A stretch of DNA of 64,000 nt from Pantoea sp. A4 (GTDB lineage: Bacteria > Pseudomonadota > Gammaproteobacteria > Enterobacterales > Enterobacteriaceae): assembly GCF_000295955.2 (NCBI RefSeq), contig NZ_ALXE01000019.1:186001-250000 (forward strand). Reading direction: 5' to 3'. Made by a program: the position numbers and the translations under genes. Positions 48,790-58,430 of this stretch are shown in pieces. Each line of letters opens with the position of its first letter. Position 1 is the first letter of the stretch. Under the pieces are notes generated by a model. The model saw only the letters and a list, made by a program, of their open reading frames with translations, did not search any database and was not told where the DNA came from.

Positions 48790-49719
48790 TTAATAACCCT
48801 GCTGGCGGTCAATCACACCACGTAAACTCTCTCCACGCTGCCAGCGACGCAGGTTCTCCAGCAAGGCGGCGAGCGCCGTTTCAGCCTGAGTCGTGCTGGC
48901 GATATGGGGCGTCAGCCAGATCGCGGGATGTCGCCACAGCGGGTGTTCGGGAGGAAGCGGTTCAGGATCGGTCACGTCCAGCACCGCAGCAGAGAGCTGG
49001 CCACTCTCCAGTGCCGACAGCAGATCACCCTGCACCAGTTGCTGTCCACGCCCTGCCTGAACCAAAGAGGCACCACGCGGTAACTGGGCAAACAGTTGCG
49101 CATTGAGCAGCCCTCGGGTCTCAGGGGTTAGCGGCAACAGGCAGATGAGAATGTCGGTACGGGCGAGAAAGTCAGCCAGCTGTTGATTACCGGCAAAGCA
49201 CTGTACGCCGGGGATCTGACGCGGCGAACGGCTCCAGCCAGCACAGTCAAAGCCCAGTGAGACCAACTGCTGGATCGCTGCCTGCCCGAGCTCGCCTAAC
49301 CCCATAACCCCTACCCGCCGCTGCGCTGGCGGTTTAATCGGATGTGTCTGCCACTGTGCGGCTCGCTGTTGCTGGAAATAGCGTGGCATATCGCGATGCA
49401 GGCCAAGCACCGCAAAGGTGACATACTCCACCATGCCTTGCGTCAGGCCCGGTTCGATCATCCTCACCACCGGCAAGCTGGCAGGCAGTTGAGTGAGATC
49501 GAACTGGTCCGCGCCGGCACCCACCGAGATCAACAGTTTCAGATTTGGGAATACCGTCATCAGATCGGCGGGAGGCTGCCACGCCACCAGCACCTCAACC
49601 TCCTCCGCAATGCCGATTTCCGGCCACAGGTGGAGCTGAATATCCGGTGCATGCTGTGCCAGCCACTGCTGCCACAGCAATCCACGTTGCGGTTCCGATT
49701 TATAAACGATCTGCATCAT
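48790..49719 (-). CDS. D-2-hydroxyacid dehydrogenase, GhrA-like
   Basis: The 309-residue NAD(P)-dependent dehydrogenase starts at 49719, where its ATG overlaps the stop of the upstream GNAT gene by four bases. The Rossmann motif GVMGLGELGQ is near residue 140, and the active-site regions are VQAGRGQQLVQG, VTDPEPLPP and TPHIAS. The end GVIDRQQGY resembles the end of ghrA at 12063 (QVDRQRGY), so it is a paralogue. In the operon it could reduce a 2-oxoacid by-product such as glyoxylate; this is inferred. Confidence 0.9.
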   Translation of the reverse strand: MMQIVYKSEPQRGLLWQQWLAQHAPDIQLHLWPEIGIAEEVEVLVAWQPPADLMTVFPNLKLLISVGAGADQFDLTQLPASLPVVRMIEPGLTQGMVEYVTFAVLGLHRDMPRYFQQQRAAQWQTHPIKPPAQRRVGVMGLGELGQAAIQQLVSLGFDCAGWSRSPRQIPGVQCFAGNQQLADFLARTDILICLLPLTPETRGLLNAQLFAQLPRGASLVQAGRGQQLVQGDLLSALESGQLSAAVLDVTDPEPLPPEHPLWRHPAIWLTPHIASTTQAETALAALLENLRRWQRGESLRGVIDRQQGY

Positions 49720-50564
49720 GCCATCGCCTGTGTCATCAGGCCGAACGGCTGCATCCCACCGGCCTGTGCTGACCATGGCGTGCCTTTGAACATCAGCACT
49801 GGCGCATCGACTTGCACCAGTCCCAGGGTATTTAACCACTCTCCCAGAGCCAGACTGCCATCGGTATCGATACGCACAAACTCACCTTGCAGGCCCTGAA
49901 TCAAGTTCGTGACTAACGCCTGGGCACTAGCCAGATCGGCGGCAATCACCGGACCAATCGCCCAGCCGTGACCAAAACGGCGCAACGCGGCGAAACCGCG
50001 TACGCTGCCATCTTCCTGCCGGGCAATCTGCACGGTTGCACTGCTGAGGAGTTGGTCGATCAGTGCGGGGCGCAGCAAGCCGTGCGCCTGATGATCCAGC
50101 GCCGTTAACTGTGCAGCCTGCTCCACGCCCGCGGGATGAATGCTGATGCCTTGCGGCAGCATGACTGGCGGGACACTCGCCAGTGATCGCGTCTGGTGCT
50201 GCTGAATATGGCCGTAGCTGCGAAAACCGAGCTTTTCATACAGCCCTTTGCCCATTTCCGTCGCGTGCAGGCGCACGTTGTAACCGGGATATTTTTCCAG
50301 CAGCCCCAGCATTAACTGTTTACCAATGCCTCGCCCCTGATGTGCATCGCTGACGATCACTAAACCCAGCGTGGCGTAGTGTTCACCCCAACGCCAGCCA
50401 ATGGCACTGCCGACCAGTTCACCCTGATCCTCTGCCACGATGCCCTCACCCAACGCCAGCGCCTGCTGCCAGTCTTCTGGTCGATGTGGCCATTTAAGAT
50501 GCTGCGTCATGCTGTAGCAGGCGTTGAGATCTGCGGCGGTCATAGTACGAATGATGATGCTCAT
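49716..50564 (-). CDS. Two-domain GNAT acetyltransferase
   Basis: The 282-residue protein has an N-terminal GNAT domain (residues 1-125) with the acetyl-CoA motif SDAHQGRGIGKQLM near 73-86 and LYEKLGF at about 108. A second GNAT-like or DUF1248-type domain lies at about 140-275 (GFAALRRFGHGWAIGPVIA). Proteins of this build occur in amino-acid and amine catabolic clusters. It is coupled to the 2-hydroxyacid dehydrogenase by a four-base overlap and lies ten bases after the FAD oxidase. Confidence 0.88.
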   Translation of the reverse strand: MSIIIRTMTAADLNACYSMTQHLKWPHRPEDWQQALALGEGIVAEDQGELVGSAIGWRWGEHYATLGLVIVSDAHQGRGIGKQLMLGLLEKYPGYNVRLHATEMGKGLYEKLGFRSYGHIQQHQTRSLASVPPVMLPQGISIHPAGVEQAAQLTALDHQAHGLLRPALIDQLLSSATVQIARQEDGSVRGFAALRRFGHGWAIGPVIAADLASAQALVTNLIQGLQGEFVRIDTDGSLALGEWLNTLGLVQVDAPVLMFKGTPWSAQAGGMQPFGLMTQAMA

Positions 50565-50574
50565 GGCTGTCTCC

Positions 50575-51906
50575 TTACATCATGCCCGGCGCGGCAAGAT
50601 CGCTGCCATCCACCAGGCGGGAATAACGGTAGGGGGTGGGATCGACAATCGGTGTATCGCCAGTAGCGAGATCCGCTGCCAGCCGTCCCGCACCAGGACC
50701 GATACCGAAACCGTGCGCGCTGTAGCCCGCCGATAAGATCAGACCTGGCAATTTTGGCACCGCTGAGATCACCGGGATGGCATCTGGCGTACTGTCGATC
50801 ATGCCCCCCCAGGATTGGGCAACGCGCAGGTTTGCCAGCGCCGGATACTCTTTGCGCATCGCCATTAACCCCTCCTGCACAATGGCCTGATCGGCGTCCG
50901 GATCCATAATGCGCACGCGCTCAAAGGGCGAAAGCTGGTCAAACTCCCAGCGACCAAACGCCTCTGGCCCGCGCAGGAATGGCCGGATGCCCGGACGGAA
51001 CTTCAGATTTTTACGGCGGCTGCGGAAGGTGTCCATAAACTGACGCGCATAGCGAATGCCCTGCGCCCCCGGTTCCAGACGTCCACGCCCCGATACCGAA
51101 ACGGTATAACTGCCGTCGATCTGCGGGCGGCAGGCAAAGCCTGGCGTGTAGAGCGGCAACGCAATCGCCTGTTCAATGGGATAGGTGCGGAAGGCCGTGC
51201 CTATCACGTTACCTAACGGGAGATCGATGCCGTGACGGCGACAGAACATTGAGGTCCAGGCACCGGCCGCGCAGATCACACGGGTGGTTTTAATCAGGCC
51301 ACGTTCGGTCCAGACGCCGCTCACCGCACCTGCGGAAATGTCCAGCCCGCGCACGGCACACTGCTGAAAGACCTGAGCGCCTTGGCGCTGTGCAGCAATC
51401 ACTAACCCGGCGGAGGCCAGACGCGGCTCTGCATGGCCGTCGGTTGGAGAGGAGACACCGCCTAACCAGCGGCTGGTACTGCCCGGCGTCATCGCCTTGG
51501 CCTGTTCGGCGTTAAGAATGTCGCTGCGCACGCCGTACTGTTTTGCCATCTGGCCCCACTTTTCCCACGCGGCAATATCACTCTCATTGCCGGTGGCGTA
51601 GACCAGCCCTGAACGACGGAAACCCAGCTCTTCACCGGTCTCGTTACCGAGTTCACCCCAGCGTTGCAGCGCATGGATGATCAACGGGAGTTCACGTTCG
51701 TCGCGGTTCTGTTGGCGGCACCAGCCCCAGTTGCGGCTGGACTGTTCACACCCCACCAGACCTTTCTCTACCAGCACAACTTTTAAGCCTTTTCGGGTCA
51801 GTTCCCAGGTGGCGGCTGAACCGGCGATCCCCGCACCGATGATCACAACATCAGCGGAATCGGGTAAATATGCACTGTCCTGGACGTAGCGTATTGGTGC
51901 TGGCAT
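50575..51906 (-). CDS. FAD-dependent amino acid/amine oxidase (DAO family), second copy in operon
   Basis: The 443-residue flavoprotein starts at 51906 (MPAPIRYVQDSAYL) after GAGGTAAC; the longer frame from 51954 is not supported. The FAD motif GAGIAG is at residues 24-29. EQSSRNWGWCRQQNRDERE and the C-terminal GYSAHGFGIGPGAGRLAADL, with a WGGMIDSTPDAIPVI site, are typical of sarcosine/D-amino-acid-oxidase relatives. It probably oxidises a secondary or primary amine, giving an imine that hydrolyses. It lies between the ABC ATPase and the GNAT gene. Confidence 0.9.
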   Translation of the reverse strand: MPAPIRYVQDSAYLPDSADVVIIGAGIAGSAATWELTRKGLKVVLVEKGLVGCEQSSRNWGWCRQQNRDERELPLIIHALQRWGELGNETGEELGFRRSGLVYATGNESDIAAWEKWGQMAKQYGVRSDILNAEQAKAMTPGSTSRWLGGVSSPTDGHAEPRLASAGLVIAAQRQGAQVFQQCAVRGLDISAGAVSGVWTERGLIKTTRVICAAGAWTSMFCRRHGIDLPLGNVIGTAFRTYPIEQAIALPLYTPGFACRPQIDGSYTVSVSGRGRLEPGAQGIRYARQFMDTFRSRRKNLKFRPGIRPFLRGPEAFGRWEFDQLSPFERVRIMDPDADQAIVQEGLMAMRKEYPALANLRVAQSWGGMIDSTPDAIPVISAVPKLPGLILSAGYSAHGFGIGPGAGRLAADLATGDTPIVDPTPYRYSRLVDGSDLAAPGMM

Positions 51907-51992
51907 AGCCTTGTTACCTCTGTATTTTCTGGAGGGATTCCCCTCACTGCTCAATTCATCTGTTTTACGGTGAAGCTGAACATCATCTGCGG

Positions 51993-53657
51993 CTACTCCG
52001 CCTTTAACACTTCTTCGTGCTCATCCAGCCAGCCCTGCCGTAGCTCTGGCACGGCGCGTTTGAGGCGCTCGAAATAGAGCTCCGTACTCGGTTTATCGTA
52101 ATCTTCACGCGGGAGATGGGTCACGATACGCCCACTCTTCATCACGACAATATCATCACAAACAGCACGCACGGCGTGCATATCGTGGCTGATAAAAATC
52201 ACCGACAGCCCCAGTTCACGGCGTAGTTCGTTGATCAGATCCAGCACCGCAGAGGCCACGACAGTATCCAGTGCAGAGGTCACCTCATCACACAGAATAA
52301 TGTCTGGCTCGGCCGCCAAAGCGCGGGCCAGATTGACGCGCTGCTTCTGGCCGCCGGACAACGCCCAGGGGCGGCGATCCAGCACTGTCCGCGGCAGTCG
52401 CACCAGATCCAGCAGTTGATAAAGACGCTGCTGACGTGCCGCACCGCTCAGACCGTGGAACAGTGCCAGCGGTCGGCTCAAAATGCGCTCCACGCTGTGC
52501 GCCGGGTTCAGCGCAGTATCCGCCATCTGGAAGACGTACTGAATGCGGCGCAGTTCATTATCAGGGCGTTTGTGCATGTCCCCCGCAATATAGTGGCCGT
52601 TAAATAACAGGTGACCGTGGCACGGCGCATTCAGGCCCGCAATGGCGTGCGCCAGCGTAGTTTTCCCCGACCCTGATTCACCAATAATGCCAATCGACTG
52701 TCCCTTCCAGAGCTGTAGATTAATGTCAGCCAAAATCAGGTTTTTTGGCTGACCGCTGCTGTCACGCGGGCCATAACCGGCTGAGAGATCGCGCACTTCC
52801 AGCAACGGCTGCATCTCCGAGTCCGCACGCAGCCAGCTACTCGGACGTGGTGCCTGACGAGCCGCATCCATTAACTGTTGGGTATAAAGTTCTTGCGGCG
52901 CACCGATCAGCTGTTCCGTTGTGCCATATTCAGCAATGCGTCCACGCAGCAGGACCAGAATCCGGTCGGCCATCTGCGCGACCACCGCCAGATCGTGGCT
53001 GACATAAATCGCCGTCACACCACGCTGTGCCACCACGCGACGAAACGCTTTCAGCACTTCAACCTGGGTCGTGACATCCAGCGCCGTGGTCGGTTCATCA
53101 AGAATTACCACATCCGGGTCGCCAATCAGCGCCATTGCCGTCATTAAACGTTGCAACTGGCCGCCAGATACCTGATGCGGATAACGATCGCCAATATGGT
53201 CGGGATCGGGCAGTGCAAGCTCACGGAACAGCGCCAGCGCTTTCGCTTTGGCCTCTTTACGCGTCATGGTGCCGTGGATCACCACCGGCTCGATCACCTG
53301 ATCGATAATCTTCATACCGGGGTTAAACGAGGCTGCGGCACTTTGGGCAATATAGGCCACTTTGTTACCGCGAAATTCGCGCAGCTGGGCAGCACTGAGG
53401 TGGTGCACATCCGTTCCGGCAACATGAATCGTGCCGCCGGCGATGCTACAGCCCTGGCGGGCATAGCCCATCAGCGCCATGGCAATGGTGGTCTTGCCCG
53501 ATCCAGACTCGCCGATCAACGCCAGCACTTCACCTTTTTGCACGGTAAAGCGGATATCGGAGACCAGATCGATCTCATTGCCACTGTCGGTATGCGCAAC
53601 CACACGCAGGTTTTCTACGGCAATAACGGGACGTGCAGAGTGGGGTGTCACGTTCAT
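51993..53657 (-). CDS. Dipeptide-type ABC transporter, fused double ATPase
   Basis: The 554-residue protein has two complete nucleotide-binding domains in one chain, the equivalent of DppD fused to DppF. The first has Walker A GESGSGKTT at residues 49-57, signature VSGGQLQRL and Walker B VVILDEPTTALD. The second has Walker A IGESGSGKTT near 329, signature LSGGQKQRVN and Walker B IILCDEVTSALD. In the second Walker B the usual Glu is kept, with Val after it instead of Pro (DEVTSALD). The ATG overlaps the permease stop by four bases. Confidence 0.95.
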   Translation of the reverse strand: MNVTPHSARPVIAVENLRVVAHTDSGNEIDLVSDIRFTVQKGEVLALIGESGSGKTTIAMALMGYARQGCSIAGGTIHVAGTDVHHLSAAQLREFRGNKVAYIAQSAAASFNPGMKIIDQVIEPVVIHGTMTRKEAKAKALALFRELALPDPDHIGDRYPHQVSGGQLQRLMTAMALIGDPDVVILDEPTTALDVTTQVEVLKAFRRVVAQRGVTAIYVSHDLAVVAQMADRILVLLRGRIAEYGTTEQLIGAPQELYTQQLMDAARQAPRPSSWLRADSEMQPLLEVRDLSAGYGPRDSSGQPKNLILADINLQLWKGQSIGIIGESGSGKTTLAHAIAGLNAPCHGHLLFNGHYIAGDMHKRPDNELRRIQYVFQMADTALNPAHSVERILSRPLALFHGLSGAARQQRLYQLLDLVRLPRTVLDRRPWALSGGQKQRVNLARALAAEPDIILCDEVTSALDTVVASAVLDLINELRRELGLSVIFISHDMHAVRAVCDDIVVMKSGRIVTHLPREDYDKPSTELYFERLKRAVPELRQGWLDEHEEVLKAE

Positions 53658-54505
53658 GCTCCCTCCTTCGCCAGCGTCATTGGACGCATCGCTTGCAGGC
53701 TGTCAATAAACAAGTTGGCGCCGATGGTGAGACTGGCAATGGCCAGTGCTGGCATCAATACGGCGGGTGAGCCGTCAAACAGCCCCTGCAAGTTTTCACG
53801 CACCAGCGTGCCCCAGTCGGCATACGGGGGTTGAACCCCCAGTCCGAGGAAACTCAAACCGCTCAGCAACAGCACGATGTAGACAAAACGCAGGCCAAAG
53901 TCGGTCAGCATCGGGTGCAGCATATTCGGCAAGATGTCATGGATAGCGACATACCAGCGGCTCTCACCACGCAAGCGAGAAGCACGAACGTAGTCCATAT
54001 TGCGCAGGCTACTCGCCATGGCAAAGGCAATGCGGAAAGCACCGGGCCAGTAGGTAAACGTAGCGGTCAGGATCAGCATCGGCAGTGAAGAGCCAAAGAC
54101 GGCAACAATCATCAGCGATAACACTTTGCCTGGCAGCACCAGCAGTGCGTCGTTAACGCGACCGAGCAGCTCTTCAATCCAGCGTCCGGCCACCGCCGCC
54201 AGCAGGGCCAGCAGGGTGCCGACCAGGCTTGCCAGCAGGGCAGCACTGAGCGCCAGACCGATGGAGAAGCGGGCACCATACAGCACGCGGCTCAGCATAT
54301 CGCGTCCGAGATAGTCCGTGCCCAGCAGGTTTTCATGGGTGAAACCGCCCAGAATCGGACCGCCGCCAATGTCTTCTACGCTATGAGGAGCCAGGGCGTT
54401 ACCAAACAGCGCCATCAGCAACCAGAACAGGGATATCGTCAGCCCGAGTCGTCCAGAAATGGACAGGGCACTAAAGAAACGCCACGGTAGCAGTAAAATT
54501 CTCAT
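53654..54505 (-). CDS. Dipeptide-type ABC transporter permease (DppC-like)
   Basis: The 283-residue inner-membrane protein has an N-terminal OppC/DppC segment (LTISLFWLLMALFGNALAPH), the substrate-site stretch LLGTDYLGRDMLSRVLYGAR, and the coupling motif around DYVRASRLRGESRWYVAIHD. The start at 54505 has GGAG six bases upstream and overlaps the stop of the partner permease by four bases. Confidence 0.94.
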   Translation of the reverse strand: MRILLLPWRFFSALSISGRLGLTISLFWLLMALFGNALAPHSVEDIGGGPILGGFTHENLLGTDYLGRDMLSRVLYGARFSIGLALSAALLASLVGTLLALLAAVAGRWIEELLGRVNDALLVLPGKVLSLMIVAVFGSSLPMLILTATFTYWPGAFRIAFAMASSLRNMDYVRASRLRGESRWYVAIHDILPNMLHPMLTDFGLRFVYIVLLLSGLSFLGLGVQPPYADWGTLVRENLQGLFDGSPAVLMPALAIASLTIGANLFIDSLQAMRPMTLAKEGA

Positions 54506-55458
54506 GCGCTTCTCCATTTAGGGTTAAAGGCGATGGTGAGGATATCTGCCAACAGCAGCAACAGCAGATAACACGCAGCAAACAGCATCACACAGAACTG
54601 CACCACCGGCAGATCGCGGTTGCTCACGGCATCCACCAACTGGCTGGCGAGGCCCGGATAGCTAAAGATGCTTTCAATGATGATGACGCCGCCAAACAGG
54701 TAGGAGAGACTCAGACAGATAGCATTCGCAATCGGTCCGACGGCGTTGGGTAAAGCATGACGCAGTACCGCACGGATCGGCGAAACCCCTTTCAGACGCG
54801 CCATCTCCAGGTACGGGCTGTCCAGTTGGTTGATGATGGCTGCGCGGGTCATACGTGCCATCTGTGCGACCAGCACACAGCACAGTGTTAACACCGGCAG
54901 CGCATAAGCTTTGAGATAGCTGATCACATCAAGATGTGCGCCGCCCAGCGACATCGCAGATACCCAGTGCAGCTTCACGGCAAAAATCAGCACCGCGACG
55001 GTGGCCACCAGAAACTCAGGTACGGCAACTGTTGCCATGGTAGCGATCACCAGCGCCCGATCCAGCAGGGAACCGCGATTCATCGCAGCGATAATGCCAA
55101 TCGTCAGCGCCAACGGCACACAGATCACCGTGGTGATCCCCGCCAGCTCGAACGTGGCGGGAATGCGCTGTGACACCAGTTGCATGACCGGCAGATGACT
55201 GGCAAAAGAGGTGCCAAAATCGCCCTGCAACATACCGCCCAGCCAACTGAAGTAACGCATCAGCAGGGGTTGATCCAGCCCTAACTGCTGGCGTAACGCG
55301 GCTACCGTCTCTGGCGTCGCGTTTTGCCCGAGGATCATTTGTGCGGCATCGCCGGGCAACAAGCTGGTGATAAAAAACACCACCGCCGAGACGATCAGTA
55401 AAGTCAGAATGCCAGCACCGGCGCGGCGGGCAATCAGGAACATCATGTATCGGTTCAT
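54502..55458 (-). CDS. Dipeptide-type ABC transporter permease (DppB-like)
   Basis: The 318-residue permease starts MNRYMMFLIARRAGAGILTL and has about six helices. LLPGDAAQMILGQNATPETV, QLGLDQPLLMRYFSWLGGML, the coupling segment LEMARLKGVSPIRAVLRHAL and the FSYPGLASQLVDAV end are DppB/OppB features. It lies 28 bases after the binding-protein gene. Confidence 0.94.
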   Translation of the reverse strand: MNRYMMFLIARRAGAGILTLLIVSAVVFFITSLLPGDAAQMILGQNATPETVAALRQQLGLDQPLLMRYFSWLGGMLQGDFGTSFASHLPVMQLVSQRIPATFELAGITTVICVPLALTIGIIAAMNRGSLLDRALVIATMATVAVPEFLVATVAVLIFAVKLHWVSAMSLGGAHLDVISYLKAYALPVLTLCCVLVAQMARMTRAAIINQLDSPYLEMARLKGVSPIRAVLRHALPNAVGPIANAICLSLSYLFGGVIIIESIFSYPGLASQLVDAVSNRDLPVVQFCVMLFAACYLLLLLLADILTIAFNPKWRSA

Positions 55459-55486
55459 CGGCGAACCCCCTCTTCAGACAGAACAA

Positions 55487-57091
55487 TCAGGCAGTAAGCC
55501 AGGCGAACTCATGGAAGCGATAACCCATCATCATGCCCGTTGGCCAGGCCTCTACCCCTTTCACTTTTTTGCTGTAACCGTCATTCGCACTGATAAAGGT
55601 CGGAATGAGGGTGCCACAGTGGTCATAAATCAGGGTCTGCATATCGCCATACATCTGCTTGCGTTTCGCCTGATCGCGTTCACCGCGTGCCGCGACGACC
55701 AGCTGATCGAACTGCGGGTTTTTCCAGCCAGATTCGTTGTTCGGCGCACTGGAGAGATAAAACTGCGAAAACAGCATATCCAGCGTTGGGCGCGGGTTAA
55801 TGGAACCGTAACCGATGGGATCTTTGGTCCAGTGCGTTGACCAGTAGCCGTCATAAGGCACACGCCGGACTTTTACTTTCAGTCCAGCCTGCGCGGCAAA
55901 CTGTTGGATCAGCTGCCCACCTTCCACTGAACCCTCGATATTTGGCGTGGTAACGATCTCGACGGTTTGCCCCGTCATACCGGCTTTCTGTAAGTGGAAT
56001 TTGGCTTTTTCCACATCCAGCGCACGCGGCTTCAGATCGGCGTTATACAGCGGATGCCAGGGTGGCACTGGCGTATCATTACTGACATCGCCATAGCCTT
56101 GCAGCACGGTCTTCACCAGCATTTCACGCGGTTGCAGGTACTTCATCGCCAGCACGAAATCTTCGTTACTGCCCGGCTTGAGGTCGGTACGAATGATCAG
56201 GTTGGTGTACATGCCAGATTTACTCTCCAGCACGGCAAAATCACTGCTGGCTTTAATGCGCTTGCAGTCAGAGGCGGTCAACGTAGAAACGATATGCAGA
56301 TCGCCAGAGAACAGCCCGTTGACGCGTGCCGCCTGGTCGGTCACACCTAACAACTCCACTTCGTCCAGATGTGGCAAGCCTGCCTTGAAGTAGTTCGGAT
56401 TGCGTGTCCCCACTGTACGCAGTCCCGGCTGGAACTCTTTCAGGACAAAAGGTCCGGTACCGATGCCTTTACTGAAATCTTTGGTTCCATCCGGGATAAT
56501 CAGGAAAGGGGCGGATGAGAGCATAAACGGCAGATCAAAATTCGCCTGAGATAACTCCAGTTTCACCTCGCTATCATTGACGGCGGTGAAGGTTTTGAAC
56601 TGCTCTGCCAGTTTGAAAGCGTTGGAGGCCACGGCAGGATCTTTATGGCGACTCAGCGAGTAGATAACGTCTTTGCTGGTTAACGGCTGCCCGTTATGGA
56701 AATTTACCCCTTTACGCAGCACCAACTGCCAGGTAATACCATCATCAGAGTGCCAGCTTTCCGCCAGCGCGGGCTGGACGTTCAGGCTTTTATCCAGCTC
56801 GGTTAAACCGCTGTAGAACATGTATTGGCGGCTGTAGTCACCGCTGTTATTACCCTTGGCGGGGTCGAGTGTGTCGGTGGCAGAGGCGTTGGCAAATGCG
56901 GCACGCAGCTTGCCGCCCTTGACGGGGGGCTCGGCTGCAAAGCTGGTTTCAGGAAAACCCACCAGGCCCGTGCTCATCACTGCACCTGCGGATAACAACT
57001 TCATCAGACCACGGCGCGATAACCGCGCTTCAGTAATGGCCTGGGTCAGGGCTGGATTTATTGCGCCAGACTCTTTATTAAATTTACTCAT
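55487..57091 (-). CDS. Solute-binding protein family 5, Tat-exported
   Basis: The 534-residue periplasmic receptor belongs to the peptide/opine/nickel-type family 5. The start at 57091 (MSKFNKESGAINPAL) follows GAGGGG; the longer frame is rejected. A twin-arginine signal is visible at residues 25-53 (LSRRGLMKLLSAGAVMS, with a cut likely after SFA), unusual for a binding protein and suggesting folded or cofactor-bound export. GGKLRAAFANASATDTLDPA opens the mature protein. It likely binds an amine, amino-acid derivative or small peptide that the flanking oxidases break down. Confidence 0.92.
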   Translation of the reverse strand: MSKFNKESGAINPALTQAITEARLSRRGLMKLLSAGAVMSTGLVGFPETSFAAEPPVKGGKLRAAFANASATDTLDPAKGNNSGDYSRQYMFYSGLTELDKSLNVQPALAESWHSDDGITWQLVLRKGVNFHNGQPLTSKDVIYSLSRHKDPAVASNAFKLAEQFKTFTAVNDSEVKLELSQANFDLPFMLSSAPFLIIPDGTKDFSKGIGTGPFVLKEFQPGLRTVGTRNPNYFKAGLPHLDEVELLGVTDQAARVNGLFSGDLHIVSTLTASDCKRIKASSDFAVLESKSGMYTNLIIRTDLKPGSNEDFVLAMKYLQPREMLVKTVLQGYGDVSNDTPVPPWHPLYNADLKPRALDVEKAKFHLQKAGMTGQTVEIVTTPNIEGSVEGGQLIQQFAAQAGLKVKVRRVPYDGYWSTHWTKDPIGYGSINPRPTLDMLFSQFYLSSAPNNESGWKNPQFDQLVVAARGERDQAKRKQMYGDMQTLIYDHCGTLIPTFISANDGYSKKVKGVEAWPTGMMMGYRFHEFAWLTA

Positions 57092-57135
57092 CTGCACACC
57101 CCTCAAAATGGAACTGTTATTGATAAAAATGCGTT

Positions 57136-58413
57136 TCAGGAAATCCGGTCTTTGAATCGGTAATAGAGCCCCGCCAGCGGCAAGAACCAGGGCTTGCCGT
57201 GGTAGCCCGGTAGTGCAGGCCACTCTTCACGCTGCCAGGGGTTATCCACGCGCTTTTCCATCAGCAAATTGGCCATTACGCTGCCCATCCACACCGACAT
57301 TTGTGTGCCGTGTCCGCTGTACCCCATGGAGTAGAACACCCCTTCGTGTTCGCCAGCGTGCGGCAATCTGTCGGCGGTCATATCCACCATGCCACCCCAG
57401 CAGTAGTCGATGCTGGCCGCTGCCAGCGCTGGGAACATCGCCACCATTGAACGGTGCAAGATTTCACCGCTCTGGGTATCTGAAGTGGGATTACTCACCG
57501 CAAATCGCGCCCGGCCGCCGAAGATCAGGCGGTTGTCAGCGGTAGTGCGGAAGTAATTGCCAATATTCATGGAAGTGACATAAGTGCGGTCCTGCTTCAG
57601 CAGCCCCTCGATCAGCGCACGTTCCAACGGCGCAGTCGCCACGATAAAGCTGCCGACCGGCACAATGCGACGCTGGAACCACGGGAAGGGCCCAACGTTT
57701 GAACAGCCGGTGGCCATCAGCACTTTGTCCGCAATAATTTCACCCTGGGCGGTCTGAATGCGATGCTGATGCCCTTTGATGCGGGTCATTCCTGTCACCG
57801 CATGATGGGGGTAGATCTTCGCCCCACTGTTAGCCGCTGCCTGCGCTAAACCGATGCCAAATTTGCCCATGTGCATCTGGCCACCACGCTTTTGCAGCAG
57901 ACCACCGTGGAAGTTATCACTGCCGACTTCCTGACGAATTTCATCTTTGCTGTACAGCACGACGTCAGGATCAACCGTGGTGCGCATCATCTGCCAGGCA
58001 TCACGCAGCCCGGCGAAATGCGATGCTTTACTGGCCAGTTTGATCTTGCCGCACATGCGAAAATCGCAGTCAATATTCTCTTCTTCAATCAGCTGCTGGA
58101 CGTAGCTGACTGCCCCGTCATAAGCACGATAGAAACGGCTTGCCTGTTCCAGCCCTTTGCTGGCAACCAGCGCAGAGAAGTTCTGGGCCAGCCCAGTGTT
58201 ACAGTGACCGCCATTCCGCGCAGAGGCCTGGCTCATCACATTGCCGCTTTCCAACAGCACAACGTCAACGCCGCTGCGTGCCAGATTGAGGGCGGCAGAC
58301 ATGCCGGTAAATCCGCCTCCTACCACCACGACGTCTGCGCGTGCAGGTAAAGGTGCTGTGGCTGCGCCGTTAAATACCGGTGCTGTTGCCTGCCAGAAAG
58401 ATTCCAGTTTCAT
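57136..58413 (-). CDS. FAD-dependent oxidase, PuuB/OrdL-like
   Basis: The 425-residue flavoprotein resembles gamma-glutamylputrescine oxidase and its relatives. The FAD motif GGGFTG is at residues 32-37 (VVVVGGGFTGMSAALNLARS). QASARNGGHCNTGLAQ, FGGRARF and YSMGYSGHGTQMSVWMG are characteristic. It probably oxidises a primary or secondary amine to an aldehyde, H2O2 and ammonia or amine. The aldehyde dehydrogenase upstream (59130-60599) is the natural next step. It is 17 bases after the dehalogenase gene and 44 before the binding-protein gene. Confidence 0.92.
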   Translation of the reverse strand: MKLESFWQATAPVFNGAATAPLPARADVVVVGGGFTGMSAALNLARSGVDVVLLESGNVMSQASARNGGHCNTGLAQNFSALVASKGLEQASRFYRAYDGAVSYVQQLIEEENIDCDFRMCGKIKLASKASHFAGLRDAWQMMRTTVDPDVVLYSKDEIRQEVGSDNFHGGLLQKRGGQMHMGKFGIGLAQAAANSGAKIYPHHAVTGMTRIKGHQHRIQTAQGEIIADKVLMATGCSNVGPFPWFQRRIVPVGSFIVATAPLERALIEGLLKQDRTYVTSMNIGNYFRTTADNRLIFGGRARFAVSNPTSDTQSGEILHRSMVAMFPALAAASIDYCWGGMVDMTADRLPHAGEHEGVFYSMGYSGHGTQMSVWMGSVMANLLMEKRVDNPWQREEWPALPGYHGKPWFLPLAGLYYRFKDRIS

Positions 58414-58430
58414 TCCACCGCCCTCCGCGA

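Noticed and set aside
53151..53834. 227-codon plus-strand frame opposite the ABC ATPase and permease genes
   Set aside because: It is antisense to conserved transporter genes; such long shadow frames are common in GC-rich DNA.
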